A DNA stretch of 64,000 nt from an uncultured Clostridia bacterium (GCA_934476675.1 CAKSOE010000009.1:1-64000); one strand, 5' to 3'; counted from the stretch's first letter, positions 8,282-19,400 are shown. The notes: generated by a model from the sequence alone, not told the origin. Numbers and translations: made by a program.

Positions 8282-10873
8282 ATGTACTATCCCAAAAGTA
8301 AGGACAAGGAATTATCCGATGAGCTTTTCAAATACCCGACAAGCGAATACAGATCAACTCCGTTTTGGGCGTGGAACTGTAAGCTTGAGCCAAAAGAATT
8401 ATGCCGTCAGATAGAAATATTTAAGAAAATGGGATTTGGCGGCTTTTATATGCACTCCCGCGACGGACTTGACACGGCATATTTAGGCGATGAATTTATG
8501 GAGGCAGTAAAACGGTGTGCCGATAAAGCCAAAGATGAAAATATGCTTGCTTGTCTTTATGATGAGGATAGATATTCATCGGGATTTGCAGGAGGACTGC
8601 TTACAAAAAACAGACGTTACAGTGAACGTCAATTATTATTTACGCGTAAAAAAAAGGAAAGCGACAGTGACAGAGAAAATTCGGCTACAACCGGAGGAAG
8701 ATACCTTGAAGCTGTTTATGATATTATATTTGACGATAATAAAGAGCTTGAAAGCTTTAAAATTATAGATGAGAATGATACTCCGCAGGGCGAAAAGTGG
8801 TATGCGTATTCGCAGATAGTACCGCCCAGAGCGTGGTTTAACAATGAAACCTACGTTGACGCCTTTTCAAAGGAGGCGCTTGATAAATTTATAGAGATTA
8901 CACACGAAAGATATAAAAATATTATCGGAGATATGTTCGGGAGTGTTGTTCCGACGATATTTACAGATGAAATACTTTATTCGCCGATACTTTCGCAGAC
9001 GAAATCCGGCAGCGGAGATGCGTATCTTCCATGGAGCATAATAATGGCAGAGAAATTCAAAGAGGAATTTGGTTCTGAAATTTACGATATTCTTCCGGAG
9101 GCTGTCTGGGAGCTTTCGGGCGGAAGAAAATCAGCCAACAGAATCTTGCTGCATGATTTCTGGCAAAGGCTTTTCAATACTGCATTTTTAAAGAATGCCG
9201 GTGAGTGGTGCGGAAATAACGGAATAATGCTTACAGGGCATATGATGCGTGAAGAAACTCTCGCAGGACAGACAAACGGAAACGGTGAGGTTATGCCGGC
9301 ATACCGTTACATGGATTTACCGGGTATGGATATGTTCGCGAATAATTATCATTATACCTGTGCAAAACAGGTGCAGTCAATTGTTCATCAGGACGGTAAA
9401 GAGGGAATGACTTCGGAGCTTTACGGCGTTTCAAACTGGAATTATGATTTCAGAGGTCATAAAAATCAGAGTGACTGGCAGGCGGCTTTGGGAGTAACAA
9501 TAAGAGTTCCGCACCTTGCGCCCGTTTCCATGAAAGGTTCTGCAAAAAGAGATTATCCGCAGTTTTTTTCGTATCAGTCGCCCTGGTATGAGCGTTACGG
9601 TTATATGGAAAATCACTTTGCGCGGCTTAATACGGCTTTAACAAGAGGTAAGGCTGTTGTGAAGGTAGGAGTAATTCATCCGATAGAAAGCTGCCATATG
9701 AATTACGGCCCGAATGACAAAACATCAGATCATATAAAGGGACTTGATGCCATATTTAAAAATGTGTGTGAATGGCTGCTTGAAGGACAGATTGATTTTG
9801 ATTACATAAGCGAATCGGAGTTACCGAATGTGTTAGAAGAAGTGTCGGATTTTCTGGAAGTCGGGCAAATGAAATACAGCGCCGTTGTTGTTGCCGGCTG
9901 TGAAACATTACGGCAAACTACTTTAAATATCTTGAAAAAACTTTACGCAAACGGCGGTAAGGTTAGCTGCAAGCGGACAGAACCGAATGTTGTTCTTTTG
10001 GATGCCGGTGAATACAGAATTAACGGCGGAGAATACCGCGCTTATGAAAATATAAGAAAGATATACAGAAATGTTTTAAAGGAGCTGGGTTACAGCCCCT
10101 CCTGCGCCAAAGCCGAACCGTGGACAAGGGCTGTGTGGGATAAGCCGCACACAGTGGAACTGAAATTTGAGTTTTACAGCGAAATTGAATTAAGCGGCGC
10201 AAGGCTTGCCTGTGAAAACGGGGAGGAAAGCCTTGTAACGCTAAACGGTACAGCCGTAAATATGGCGGCTGACGGATATTTTACGGATAAAGCCATAAAA
10301 ACATATCCGCTGCCGAATATAAAAGAGGGCAGAAATGTAATTGATGTAACAATTCCGTTCGGTGAATATTCGGATCTGGAGAATTATTTTATTCTTGGAG
10401 AATTTGACGTAAAACTTGACGGAACGAAAAAAACTATTACATCACCGACATTTAAGCGTGGATTCGGCGATGTATCATCGCTTGGAATGCCTTTCTACGG
10501 CGGAACACTCAGATATGCCATGGATATAACGACGCCTGAGGATTGCGATGCGTATCTGACATTAAGCTCGTTTGCAGCGCCGTGCGCGGCGGTAATATTA
10601 GACGGTGAAGATATAGGAACAATTGCATTTTCGCCGTATAAGATAAAGCTTAACAATCTCAAAAAAGGAAAGCACAGGCTCGAATTTATTGTATACGGAA
10701 ATCGCCATAATTCATTCGGGGCATTGCATATGGTGACGTTTGAGGTGGTATATATTAATTCTTGCAGCTGGAATTTTGAAACGGATGACAAATGTAATTA
10801 TAAATATGAATACGAGCTGAGAAGATTTGGGATTATAGCAAGCCCGAAGATAGAATATATTAAGACTTTTTGA
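8282..10873 (+). CDS. GH106-like glycoside hydrolase (putative alpha-L-rhamnosidase)
   Basis: This is an 863-residue protein without a signal peptide, so it probably acts in the cytoplasm on imported oligosaccharides. The N-terminal barrel carries the motifs typical of the GH106-like group: STPFWAWNCKL, MGFGGFYMHSRDGLDTAYLG and LYDEDRYSSGFAGG, followed further on by FTDE and GHMMREETLAG. The C-terminal 250 residues look like accessory beta-sandwich domains (for example SGARLACENGEESLVTLNG). Members of this group are usually annotated as alpha-L-rhamnosidases, but many are uncharacterised and specificity varies, so the substrate is open. AAGGAG lies eight bases or so upstream of the ATG at 8282. 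The gene faces the GH88 gene and the two share a bidirectional terminator. A uronyl-rhamnose-containing polymer would fit both enzymes. Confidence 0.7.
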   Translation: MYYPKSKDKELSDELFKYPTSEYRSTPFWAWNCKLEPKELCRQIEIFKKMGFGGFYMHSRDGLDTAYLGDEFMEAVKRCADKAKDENMLACLYDEDRYSSGFAGGLLTKNRRYSERQLLFTRKKKESDSDRENSATTGGRYLEAVYDIIFDDNKELESFKIIDENDTPQGEKWYAYSQIVPPRAWFNNETYVDAFSKEALDKFIEITHERYKNIIGDMFGSVVPTIFTDEILYSPILSQTKSGSGDAYLPWSIIMAEKFKEEFGSEIYDILPEAVWELSGGRKSANRILLHDFWQRLFNTAFLKNAGEWCGNNGIMLTGHMMREETLAGQTNGNGEVMPAYRYMDLPGMDMFANNYHYTCAKQVQSIVHQDGKEGMTSELYGVSNWNYDFRGHKNQSDWQAALGVTIRVPHLAPVSMKGSAKRDYPQFFSYQSPWYERYGYMENHFARLNTALTRGKAVVKVGVIHPIESCHMNYGPNDKTSDHIKGLDAIFKNVCEWLLEGQIDFDYISESELPNVLEEVSDFLEVGQMKYSAVVVAGCETLRQTTLNILKKLYANGGKVSCKRTEPNVVLLDAGEYRINGGEYRAYENIRKIYRNVLKELGYSPSCAKAEPWTRAVWDKPHTVELKFEFYSEIELSGARLACENGEESLVTLNGTAVNMAADGYFTDKAIKTYPLPNIKEGRNVIDVTIPFGEYSDLENYFILGEFDVKLDGTKKTITSPTFKRGFGDVSSLGMPFYGGTLRYAMDITTPEDCDAYLTLSSFAAPCAAVILDGEDIGTIAFSPYKIKLNNLKKGKHRLEFIVYGNRHNSFGALHMVTFEVVYINSCSWNFETDDKCNYKYEYELRRFGIIASPKIEYIKTF

Positions 10874-10904
10874 TCTGATAAAATCAGTATTTTACGGGAA
10901 ATGT

Positions 10905-10947
10905 AACACAGTCTTGGATTTTTTATATCAAAATCCAAGACTGTGTT
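10905..10947. terminator. Bidirectional terminator between convergent genes
   Basis: Perfect 18-base arms (10905-10922 and 10930-10947, starting AACACAGTCTTGGATTTT) enclose a 7-base loop. The inner ends of the stem are T/A runs, so it can work on either strand. It separates the GH106-like gene from the convergent GH88 gene. Confidence 0.85.
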
Positions 10948-10953
10948 TATACA

Positions 10954-12078
10954 TTACCAGAAAGATACAAATTCTTTTTTATGACATACGCGTGTGAGCG
11001 CCTCCGTAAAGTAATAATCTCCCCATATGCAGGCTTCGTCAACACCCAAATTGTGCGGTACCGAATATACCGCATGGTCAAGAACGGACTCTTTATCATC
11101 TGCCGAAAGATAATTTTCGCACAGGGACAGAAGAATTTTATCCGCCGATTCCGTATAATAACAGTGCTCCGCAACCTGCGTAAAAGAAGCAATTTCAAGA
11201 AGTCCGCATACGGCTATGGCGGCAGCGGAGGAATCGCGCGGTTCTGCGTCTTTATCATTGAAACACAAATCCCAGTATGGAACGTTATCGGCAGGAAGAT
11301 GCTTCATAAAATAATCGGCGGCACGCTTGGCGGCATTTAAAAATCTTTCATCTTTTGTGTATCTGTAACTTATGGCAAAGCCGTAAATTGCCCAAGCCTG
11401 TCCCCGAGCCCATGTACTGTCATCGCCGGAACCCTGAGCGGTTTTGCCGTAAAGCGGCTTACCGGTATCATAATCGAAAAAGAACGTATGATATGTGGAA
11501 TTATCGGGGCGGAAAATATTTTCCATAGTCGTAACAGCGTGATTATATGCAATCTGATAAAATTTTTCATCTCCGGTGACTTCGGCAGCCCAGTACAGGA
11601 GCGGTATGTTCAGCATACAGTCAATAATCAGACGGTGCGCGTTTTTGTCATGAATATCTCCCCATGCCTGAATAAATTTTCCCTGCGGCTGGTATCTTTC
11701 AATCAAAAGCCATGCCGCCATGAGCGCTGTATCTTTATAAATTTCCTCCGATGTAAGCTTATAACCGGCAACTGCCGACAATGAGTATAAAAATCCTATA
11801 TCATGATGATTCAGATTTCGTACCTGTCTTACACGCTGACGAAATTCCCACATCTGCATATCAATGTTCTTTTTAATCGCTTCGTTTTTTGTTATCAGAT
11901 AGTCAAGCCACAACATTCCCGTGTAAAAGCTTTCCGTCCATGAACCGCCCTGCGAAATTGAATAAATTCCGTCTTTTGCGGTATCACTCGGGTCAACAGA
12001 ATCGTATTTTTGTCCGTTTGACAGAAGTTTGCGGTGAATTTTGTTCAAAGTATCTGTATAAATTTTTCGGGTATCCAT
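10954..12078 (-). CDS. GH88 unsaturated glucuronyl hydrolase
   Basis: The enzyme hydrates the 4,5-double bond of the unsaturated uronic acid left at the non-reducing end by polysaccharide lyases, which releases it from the oligosaccharide. At 374 residues it has the usual length of a cytoplasmic GH88 (alpha/alpha)6 barrel. The two conserved aspartates of the family can be placed: D93 in NHHDIGFLYSLS and D153 in RLIIDCMLNIPLLYWA. The motifs GSGDDSTWARGQAWAIYGF and PYWDLCFNDKDAEPRDSSAA are also typical. CGGAG lies six bases before the ATG. No signal peptide is present. It is transcribed against the rest of the locus, divergently from the solute-binding protein gene. Its presence next to two heparinase-type lyases is the strongest hint that the locus degrades a uronate polymer. 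Sulfate preference cannot be read from the sequence. Confidence 0.9.
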   Translation of the reverse strand: MDTRKIYTDTLNKIHRKLLSNGQKYDSVDPSDTAKDGIYSISQGGSWTESFYTGMLWLDYLITKNEAIKKNIDMQMWEFRQRVRQVRNLNHHDIGFLYSLSAVAGYKLTSEEIYKDTALMAAWLLIERYQPQGKFIQAWGDIHDKNAHRLIIDCMLNIPLLYWAAEVTGDEKFYQIAYNHAVTTMENIFRPDNSTYHTFFFDYDTGKPLYGKTAQGSGDDSTWARGQAWAIYGFAISYRYTKDERFLNAAKRAADYFMKHLPADNVPYWDLCFNDKDAEPRDSSAAAIAVCGLLEIASFTQVAEHCYYTESADKILLSLCENYLSADDKESVLDHAVYSVPHNLGVDEACIWGDYYFTEALTRVCHKKEFVSFW

Positions 12079-12322
12079 AATAATCTCCGTTCTGCCGCTT
12101 TCTGCGGCTTTATTATTTTGTATAAATATATCTTATCACGGAACAGGAAAAAATCAACGTACAGAATTATATAATAAAAGTACAGTTTATATCATTACAA
12201 ATCGGAATACAGAAATACAGAGAATAATTTTTATAAAAATTCAGGACAGTTTTTATGAATAAACAGCCGAAAATACGCTTAAAAGCGCGGATTAAAGGGA
12301 ACAGACGATGTTTTTGGGCAGG

Positions 12323-12352
12323 TTGACAGGCGAAAAGAGTATATGCTATAAT
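12323..12352 (+). promoter_or_regulatory. Sigma-A promoter of the binding protein/AraC operon
   Basis: TTGACA at 12323-12328 and TATAAT at 12347-12352 are both perfect, with an 18-base spacer. Transcription would start near 12359, about 33 bases before the start codon at 12392. Just after the -10 box, TTTAATATATGACA weakly resembles half of the ROK palindrome, but I would not call it an operator. Confidence 0.8.
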
Positions 12353-12391
12353 TTAATATATGACAGGTGATTTATCAGGGAGATGATTAGT

Positions 12392-13894
12392 ATGAAATAC
12401 AGAGCAGGAATTACCGCGGCGGCGATTGCAGCAATATTTTGCTGCATTTGTTCTGCTTGTGCAAGTAAGAATAAAAATTTATCTGAGGTTACTTTGACAT
12501 ATGCCTGCAATGTTGGCTATAATTCCGAAACACCGTTTGTGAAAGAACTTGAAAAAAAGACCGGAATCAATCTGGAATTTATAAATGTTTTCAGCGGTGA
12601 TACGAATATTAATGAAAAAATGCGTCTGCTGTACCTTACGGAGAGCCTTCCCGATATTGTAGAAAGCACATGGTCACGGGTGGATGGCGGAGCGATAGGA
12701 GCTTATCGGAGCGGATATATACTCCGCCTTGACGAGCTTATGAAGCAGTATTCGCCGAATTTATGCAAATATCTTGACGAACATCCTCAGGCAAAGAAGA
12801 ATGTATATTTTGCCGACGGTGAGAGTGACGGATATTATTTGTATCCGTTTATACGCGGTGACAGCAGGCTTATGGTGTACAACGGTTTGTGCGTGCGTTC
12901 GGACTGGCTTGAAGAATGCGGACTTACGCTTCCCGAAACCCTGGACGAATGGCACAATGTGTTGCAGACCTTCAAGACAAGATATAACTGTAAAACTCCG
13001 TTGGGATTAAACGCGCATAATCCGATGTTTTTATACGCATATGGAATTATTAACGGTTTTTACATAAATAACGGAGAAGTCATGTACGGATACAGCCGAC
13101 CGGAATACAAGGAATATCTGCAAATGATGAATAACTGGTATAATGAGGGATTGCTTGGCGAAAATTATCCGAATGAAGCCTATGATTCCAATTATATGGG
13201 GGAATTTGAAAACGGGCTTTTCGGAGCTGCATATGTAAGTACAGGGTACAATATGGGAAATATATTAAAAAACGGAATCAGTGTTGAGGGAACTTCTGTG
13301 CCGGTAAAAAGCAAAGGACAGCGTCCGTTTTCGGGACACTATGACGCGGATATGGTAAATGTAGGCGCTGCGGCGATTTCGACGGACTGCAAAAATCCCG
13401 AAGCGGCGGCGCGTCTGCTTGATTTCGGGTACGGTAAGGAGGGTATGCTTCTTTATAATTTCGGCGTAGAGGGAGAAAGCTACGTAATGTCGGAGGAGGG
13501 CCCGAAATATACCGATTTAATTACAAAAAGCCGTAATACGGGCGAAGAAATGAAAAAATATCTCAGAGCCCTTAATTCGGGGCCTTTTGTTCAGATGTGG
13601 GAGTATATGGAGCAGTATGCCGCGCGGCCGGAACAGAAGCGTGCGCTTGAACGCTGGTCGCAGACCGACGCCGCGGCGCATAGTCTTCCGGAGCTTACTT
13701 TTACCGAAGAGGAAAATAAAATCCTTTCGCAGCTCTCGTTTAACAGCTATGCACATGAGATGGAGCTTAATTTCATTATGGGAATTACCGATTTATCGCA
13801 ATATGATAATTATTTAAAAGAGCTTTCTTACAGAGGTGCGGATAAAGCATTGGAGATATATCGCGGCGCATATGCGCGCTATTGCAGCAAATAA
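12392..13894 (+). CDS. Sugar ABC transporter lipoprotein (substrate-binding)
   Basis: This is an LplA-type extracellular binding protein for oligosaccharides. The start is the ATG at 12392 (MKYRAGITAAAIAAIF), nine bases after AGGGAG; an ATG nine bases upstream abuts that site. The signal peptide ends at the lipobox CSAC, so Cys23 would carry the lipid anchor. The mature protein has the family's pattern: LTYACNVGYNSETPFVKELE, then TGINLEFINVF and LPDIVES. It is a clear paralogue of the binding protein at 29373: both have NSGPFVQ followed by a QKxAL and LPxL segment near the C-terminus. No permease genes adjoin it, so it either shares the permeases at 30992-32854 or acts as a sensor partner of the AraC protein encoded 28 bases downstream. 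Confidence 0.85.
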   Translation: MKYRAGITAAAIAAIFCCICSACASKNKNLSEVTLTYACNVGYNSETPFVKELEKKTGINLEFINVFSGDTNINEKMRLLYLTESLPDIVESTWSRVDGGAIGAYRSGYILRLDELMKQYSPNLCKYLDEHPQAKKNVYFADGESDGYYLYPFIRGDSRLMVYNGLCVRSDWLEECGLTLPETLDEWHNVLQTFKTRYNCKTPLGLNAHNPMFLYAYGIINGFYINNGEVMYGYSRPEYKEYLQMMNNWYNEGLLGENYPNEAYDSNYMGEFENGLFGAAYVSTGYNMGNILKNGISVEGTSVPVKSKGQRPFSGHYDADMVNVGAAAISTDCKNPEAAARLLDFGYGKEGMLLYNFGVEGESYVMSEEGPKYTDLITKSRNTGEEMKKYLRALNSGPFVQMWEYMEQYAARPEQKRALERWSQTDAAAHSLPELTFTEEENKILSQLSFNSYAHEMELNFIMGITDLSQYDNYLKELSYRGADKALEIYRGAYARYCSK

Positions 13895-13922
13895 GTCTTA
13901 TGCTTTGCGAAAGGAATGATTA

Positions 13923-16196
13923 ATGGGAATGAGAATAATAGGAAAAATATCCAGAAAAAGCATTTTGACAACATGGCTGATGTCATATCTGCTGGTTCTT
14001 TTTCTGCCTGTTCTGCTTGGTTCTGCCATACTTTTTCAATCGGGAGTTATGGCGCGCAAGCAGCTGGAATATTATAATAATTCGGTGTCGGCGCTGCTGA
14101 TAACGGAAAATGACAGGATTATAGTGGAGCAGATGAAAGCGGCGGTTACAGCTTCGACCGATGATGAAATACAGCAGGTAATGCGCATGAAAAAACCGCT
14201 GAGCGCTGAGGATCATAAGGCTTTGTATCAGCTCAGGGAAAAAATGAGAAATTACAGTCTGCAATTTTACGGAGGTAACAGCAATCAGAAGTTTTTTATA
14301 TTTTTCAAAGACATAGATTGTGTGGTAAATTCGAGTTATGTATGCGGAGCGGAGCAGTTTTACAGCCGCAACTATTCAAAAACGGACGGCGGCTTTGAAG
14401 AATGGATGTCGCTGCTGTCGCAGAGCGAACCGGTATATTTCAGAAAAATATCGGAAAGCGGGGCGGAAAGGCTTTGCTACGCCATGCCGATAGATGTTTT
14501 CGGGAAAAGTGTATTTGTGGTCGAAAGAGACCTGCCGGATTTAAGCAAAACAATATCGGGGCGGATAAACGAAAGCCTTATGTCGGAATGGGCGACTTTT
14601 ACGGGTAACGGCGATATGATTTTCTGTACGGATGAATTTAATAAGCTGTCCGATGAAAAACTTGCGGAATTGGTAAAGCACGAAAACGGAATGGTAAATA
14701 TAGGAGGGAAAAGATATTATTTATGCACGCAGATTTCCGATGAAACGGGGCTGAAATATCTGACGGCTGTTTCGGATATTGCATGGAACAAGACGCTTTT
14801 AAGTATGCGTGTGTTCGGCGCGTGTATGCTGCTTATTTCCGTAATCGGGGGACTGATTTTTATTTTCTTTGCGATGCGCTATAATTATATGCCTATTAAA
14901 GAAATTCTGTCAAATCTTCACGGTCAGATGTCGATAAACGACGACACCGCTCAAAATGAACTGGAAATTATCCGTGAAGCGGTATCGGATGTAATGAATG
15001 AGTATATACGCGTAAGCAAGCAGGCAGATGTTCAGGCAGGCGAATTGAAGAAACAGGCCATATACAATATGCTGCTCGGACAGGCAAAGGCGGCGGATTT
15101 AAACAATTCAAACTTTGCCGGAAAAAGTTTTGCGGTGGCATTGTTTGAGTTTGACGATTTTACAAGGCTGTTTGAGGGCGAGGAAAACATAAGCGAGGCG
15201 GAAAAACTCAGAACCGTAATATTTATGCTCGAAAATATTGTAAGAGATGTTTTCAATGACGGAATTAAAGGATATGTTGTGCGTGTTGACAGCAGGGCGG
15301 CGCTGCTTTTGGCGATGGACGACACCGAAACGCCGCAGAAGCGTAAAACACAGCTTTTTGAATCGCTTCTGGATATTAAAAGATTTATGAAAGAAAATCT
15401 GTATGTATCGCTTTCGGTATCGTTAAGCGGTATAGTCAGCGGCGCCGAACGCATTGAAGCGGCGTATCGCGAGGCGAGCGAGGTACAGCAGTATAAATTC
15501 TATCTGGGAACGGATGTAATTATAACAGGTGATGACATTTCAGCGGCTAAGGACGGTTGTTATGCCTATTCGATGGAAAATGAGCAAAAGCTCGTAAATT
15601 ATATAAAAACGGCGGACGAAGAAAAGGCATTGGCTTTGATAGACGGAATTTTTTCGGAAAACGATTTGTCATTGGATATGCTCAAATGTCTTGCATACAG
15701 TATGGTAGGCACTATATTCCGTATTGCGGACAATGACGGCGACGAGGAATTTAAAAAACTTGCCGAAAATCTGCTTGATTTTGAAACGATTATTGACCTT
15801 AAAGAAAAGCTGTTCGCGGCGGTGCATGAGCTGTGCGGACATTATCAGCCGAAGAAAGGCGACTTGCTTTGCGCAAGGGTTAAAAAGGTCGTCGAGGAGC
15901 AGTACAGCAACCCCGAATTATCCGTGGCGTATATAGCGGATATTCTGGGAGTTCAGTATGTTTATCTGTCGGCTTCGTTCAAGAGCTTTACGGGCGAGGG
16001 CGTTTTGGAATATATCAGCCGCGTCAGAATAGATAAGAGCAAGGAGTTTTTAAGAGACCCGCTTATGTCGGTCGAAGATGTGTCGGCAAAAGTTGGGTAC
16101 ACAACAAGCAAGACTTTTATACGTGTGTTTAAAAAGCTTGAAGGAGTTACTCCGGCAAGTTACAGAAAACACGCCGTAATCGAAGCACAAAAATAA
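13923..16196 (+). CDS. Membrane-bound AraC-family regulator (YesN-like)
   Basis: The product is a 757-residue one-component regulator that senses outside the cell and binds DNA inside. A first membrane helix covers residues about 15-37 (LTTWLMSYLLVLFLPVLLGS). An extracellular Cache-like region follows up to about 290, and a second helix lies near 294-316 (ACMLLISVIGGLIFIFFAM). A linker region of about 330 residues resembling the central part of YesN-type regulators comes next. The AraC double helix-turn-helix is at about 650-750, with LSVAYIADILGVQYVYLSASFK and VEDVSAKVGYTTSKTFIRVFKK. AAAGGA lies seven bases before the ATG. It is probably cotranscribed with the binding protein just upstream and likely activates lyase or transporter genes of this locus. 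A terminator with a six-T run follows. Confidence 0.9.
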   Translation: MGMRIIGKISRKSILTTWLMSYLLVLFLPVLLGSAILFQSGVMARKQLEYYNNSVSALLITENDRIIVEQMKAAVTASTDDEIQQVMRMKKPLSAEDHKALYQLREKMRNYSLQFYGGNSNQKFFIFFKDIDCVVNSSYVCGAEQFYSRNYSKTDGGFEEWMSLLSQSEPVYFRKISESGAERLCYAMPIDVFGKSVFVVERDLPDLSKTISGRINESLMSEWATFTGNGDMIFCTDEFNKLSDEKLAELVKHENGMVNIGGKRYYLCTQISDETGLKYLTAVSDIAWNKTLLSMRVFGACMLLISVIGGLIFIFFAMRYNYMPIKEILSNLHGQMSINDDTAQNELEIIREAVSDVMNEYIRVSKQADVQAGELKKQAIYNMLLGQAKAADLNNSNFAGKSFAVALFEFDDFTRLFEGEENISEAEKLRTVIFMLENIVRDVFNDGIKGYVVRVDSRAALLLAMDDTETPQKRKTQLFESLLDIKRFMKENLYVSLSVSLSGIVSGAERIEAAYREASEVQQYKFYLGTDVIITGDDISAAKDGCYAYSMENEQKLVNYIKTADEEKALALIDGIFSENDLSLDMLKCLAYSMVGTIFRIADNDGDEEFKKLAENLLDFETIIDLKEKLFAAVHELCGHYQPKKGDLLCARVKKVVEEQYSNPELSVAYIADILGVQYVYLSASFKSFTGEGVLEYISRVRIDKSKEFLRDPLMSVEDVSAKVGYTTSKTFIRVFKKLEGVTPASYRKHAVIEAQK

Positions 16197-16204
16197 ATAA
16201 CGCT

Positions 16205-16262
16205 CGGGGCGGTCTGTTTTGCGGTCGGTTTATGCCGTATCGCAGCAGCAGCCCCGTTTTTT
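16205..16262 (+). terminator. Terminator after the AraC regulator
   Basis: Arms CGGGGC (16205-16210) and GCCCCG (16251-16256) are followed by six Ts (16257-16262). A long, partly paired interior loop lies between them. It ends the binding protein/AraC transcript before the separate promoter of the lyase gene. Confidence 0.7.
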
Positions 16263-16290
16263 GCGCCCTTTTTTAAAAATTGGGGTATAA

Positions 16291-16336
16291 ATCAATATAT
16301 TTGAATCTTGATAATCATATAAAATTCACTTATAAT
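16291..16336 (+). promoter_or_regulatory. Lyase promoter with operator-like sequence
   Basis: TTGATA (16308-16313) and TATAAT (16331-16336) are separated by exactly 17 bases and face the 2009-residue lyase gene. Directly upstream, TCAATATATTTGA (16292-16304) contains the ten-base core TCAATATATT found in the ROK operators, with one extra T breaking the symmetry. The promoter is well supported. The operator role is an inference from the shared core. Confidence 0.6.
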
Positions 16337-16400
16337 CAAAATATAAAGCTGCACGGCTGCCGCAGAAGACGGCTAAGGTGCAGTAACAGGAGGTTTAAGC

Positions 16401-19400
16401 ATGAAAATAAAATTGAACAGATTTTTGGCAGGAGCCTTGACCGTATGCTTTATGATTCCTCAGACGGGATTTGCCGTAAAAGCAGAAACGGAAAATCCGC
16501 CCTCTGCGGAAGACGCGGTTTTGGAAACAATACCTGAAACAACTGAGGAAACAGAAACTTCCGAAGAAAACTTTGAAATTATGCCGATTCGGGAAACGGA
16601 AGAGAGCGGTGAAGAAAAAATTCTTGCAAACGCCGCGTTGAGTGACCGTGAGGCAGTGGAGGCGGATCTGGCGGAAATTACCGAGGAAAGTATTTTATCC
16701 GTTCCTCTTGCGGACGGATATTTGGTCGATCCTCTGGAGCTTGACACGATAACGGAGGGTAAAAACGGAAGTACCGTTACATGGACGACGTCCGATGAGG
16801 AAATTATATCCAAAAACGGCGCGTTAACCAGACCTGCCGAGGATACGTCAGTTACGGTTACGGCAACGGCAAAGCGCGGAGAATACGAAGAGGAAAAAAA
16901 CTTTGAATTTAACGTTGCCGGAACAGCTACGGATATAAACGGTATGCCGGGCAATATATATCCGGTATATTTTGACGGATTTTACCGCAGCGACAAGATA
17001 GACAGCAGAATAAAAACTTCACGCTTTATTGACGGAGACACGATGCAGATTGAGAACGGAAAGCTGAAATTCAACAGAGTAAAATGGAGCTCCTCCGAAG
17101 CTGCAATATCGTTTTATCCCGATGAGTCGGAAAATACGATGAACGGTACGTTTGTTACGCAATATACTCTTACGAAAAGAGTGGGTGTGGTGCGTATGAG
17201 AATGTACAATGCCAACTGGAATTACATAACGCAGACTGAATGGGCGGGTGATACGCTTTCGATTCAGTACAGAGACCCGTCGGATTTATCAAAAATAAAA
17301 AGTGTGAAGCTTGACGCTCCGTCGGGCACATCGCTAAAATTTACAATTCTTGTAAGTATTAATGATTCCCGTCCGGTGTTCAATATGTGGATTAATAACC
17401 AAATTGTACTGAACGAAGTGATTTCCGCACTGGATTTCAGCCCGGCGGCATTTAAGTGGATTCAGTTTTACAATATGCAGTACGGAAATTACGGCGTAGG
17501 TTCGTATACGATAGATAATTTCGGGTTTTACAGAATTCTGCCCGAAATGAGCGATAAGGAAAGAGTAAAGAAGGACATAGAAGCAATTACTTATTCCTCG
17601 CTTATCAAGGGAACAACTCCCATGGACGGAACGGTGTACTCGGATATAAGTCTTGCCGATTACGGAAAAAACGGCAGCCGAATCATATGGACGTCCTCAA
17701 ACGAAGATTATATAAAGAGTGACGGTACGGTTATCCGTCCTGCTGATAGTAACGAAGAAGTCACTTTAAAAGCAAAGGTTATTTCGGGTTCTTATTCGGA
17801 GGAAAAGGAAATAACGCTGACGGTATTGAGTGAGAATATTGTGCTCGATGATTTGCCCGTGCCGTATGACGGCTATATCATAAATAATACCTTTGACAGC
17901 GAAGAAACGGAAAATAAGATTGTTACAAATGCTGCCGGAGGCGGAAAGGTTGAAATCAAAGACGGTGCGCTGAATATATTGAAAAACGGTTCGGGCAGTT
18001 CGGCGGTAAGTGCAACGATTTACCATGGCGCAAGCGAAACGGACGCAGTAACCGGTATTATCGGCATTGAGTTTGATATTGAAAGAGAAGCAGGCAGATC
18101 CGTGCAGATACGAAGCATGGATCCGAGCGGACATTTGTATTATACTATGGGCTGGAGTAACGGTTCCATGGATGCAAACTATTCCAATGATCCGAATAAG
18201 GACGGCAGCTTTAACTTCTTTCCTGTGGACAAGGGAAACAGCGCGCATTTCAATATGATGTTTGATACGGTAAACAGCACATACTGGCTTTGGGTAAACG
18301 GTCAGCTTAAAGTTTCGAGAAAGTATTCAAGAAACACGGGAACGACCTCTCTGGGGTATACAATGTTTTATATAGAGTCCGAAAACTCTGTAAATATTGA
18401 CAATTACCGCGTATATAATGCACTGATGCCGCAGGCGCTGCGACTGGGATTTGACCTTAATGAATTTTCGGAGGAATCGCTCTATACGGAGTCTTCGCCG
18501 GCAGAAGGCATAATAAAGGCAAACCTTAATTTGCCGAAACAGCTTAAATATTATACAAATATAGAATGGTCGAGCAGTGATCCCGACATAATCAATCCCG
18601 ACACAGGCGAGGTAAAAAGACCGGTTGATACTGATTTTGACCCAACGGTAACTTTAACGGCAAACTTTGAAAACAGCGGCATGACGGAGAAAAGAGAGTA
18701 TACTTTCAGAGTGCTGAGAGATTTTTCAAATCAAGACAGCGTTATGCGTGAGGAGGTAAATTCGCTCGGATATGACGATATTACCGCCCAAAGCCGTGAT
18801 GAGATAAAAACCTCTCTTAATCTTTTGGAAAAAGGCTTTTACGGGCATGACATAACATGGAGTACGAATAATGCCGCGGCAATAACAAGCAGCGGACGCG
18901 TCATAAGACCGAGATTTGATGAAAATGACGCAAAAGTTACCCTTACGGCGACAATCGGAGAATATTCAAAAACGTTTGAATTTACGGTAAAGGCAGACGA
19001 TGCTCCGGCAGATCCGATGTACACATCAGACGAGGACTTTTTCGGTGTGTGGAGCGGAAACTCATTTGTAAAAACACCGCAGCTGGACTATTCATACAGC
19101 GGTTTGGAAAAAACAAAGGAATGTGTAAAAAGAGGAGATTACGCTGCGGCAAAGGAGGAACTTCTGGCATATTTCCGCAAAAGGAACATACCGTCTCCGC
19201 AGTTGCTGGGTACGCGTAAAAGCGGATGGGTTGATTCGCGTGCCGACGGTATATTCGAACTGGGTGAGGAAGGCTCATATTACAAGGGAGTGGCGGTCAT
19301 TACCTCGAATGATTATGAACCGATAACGATTTCCCTGGATAATCCGAAAGGTATTTCAAAATTTAAGGATAAGGGATTTGAAATACTGGCGGCATATAAC

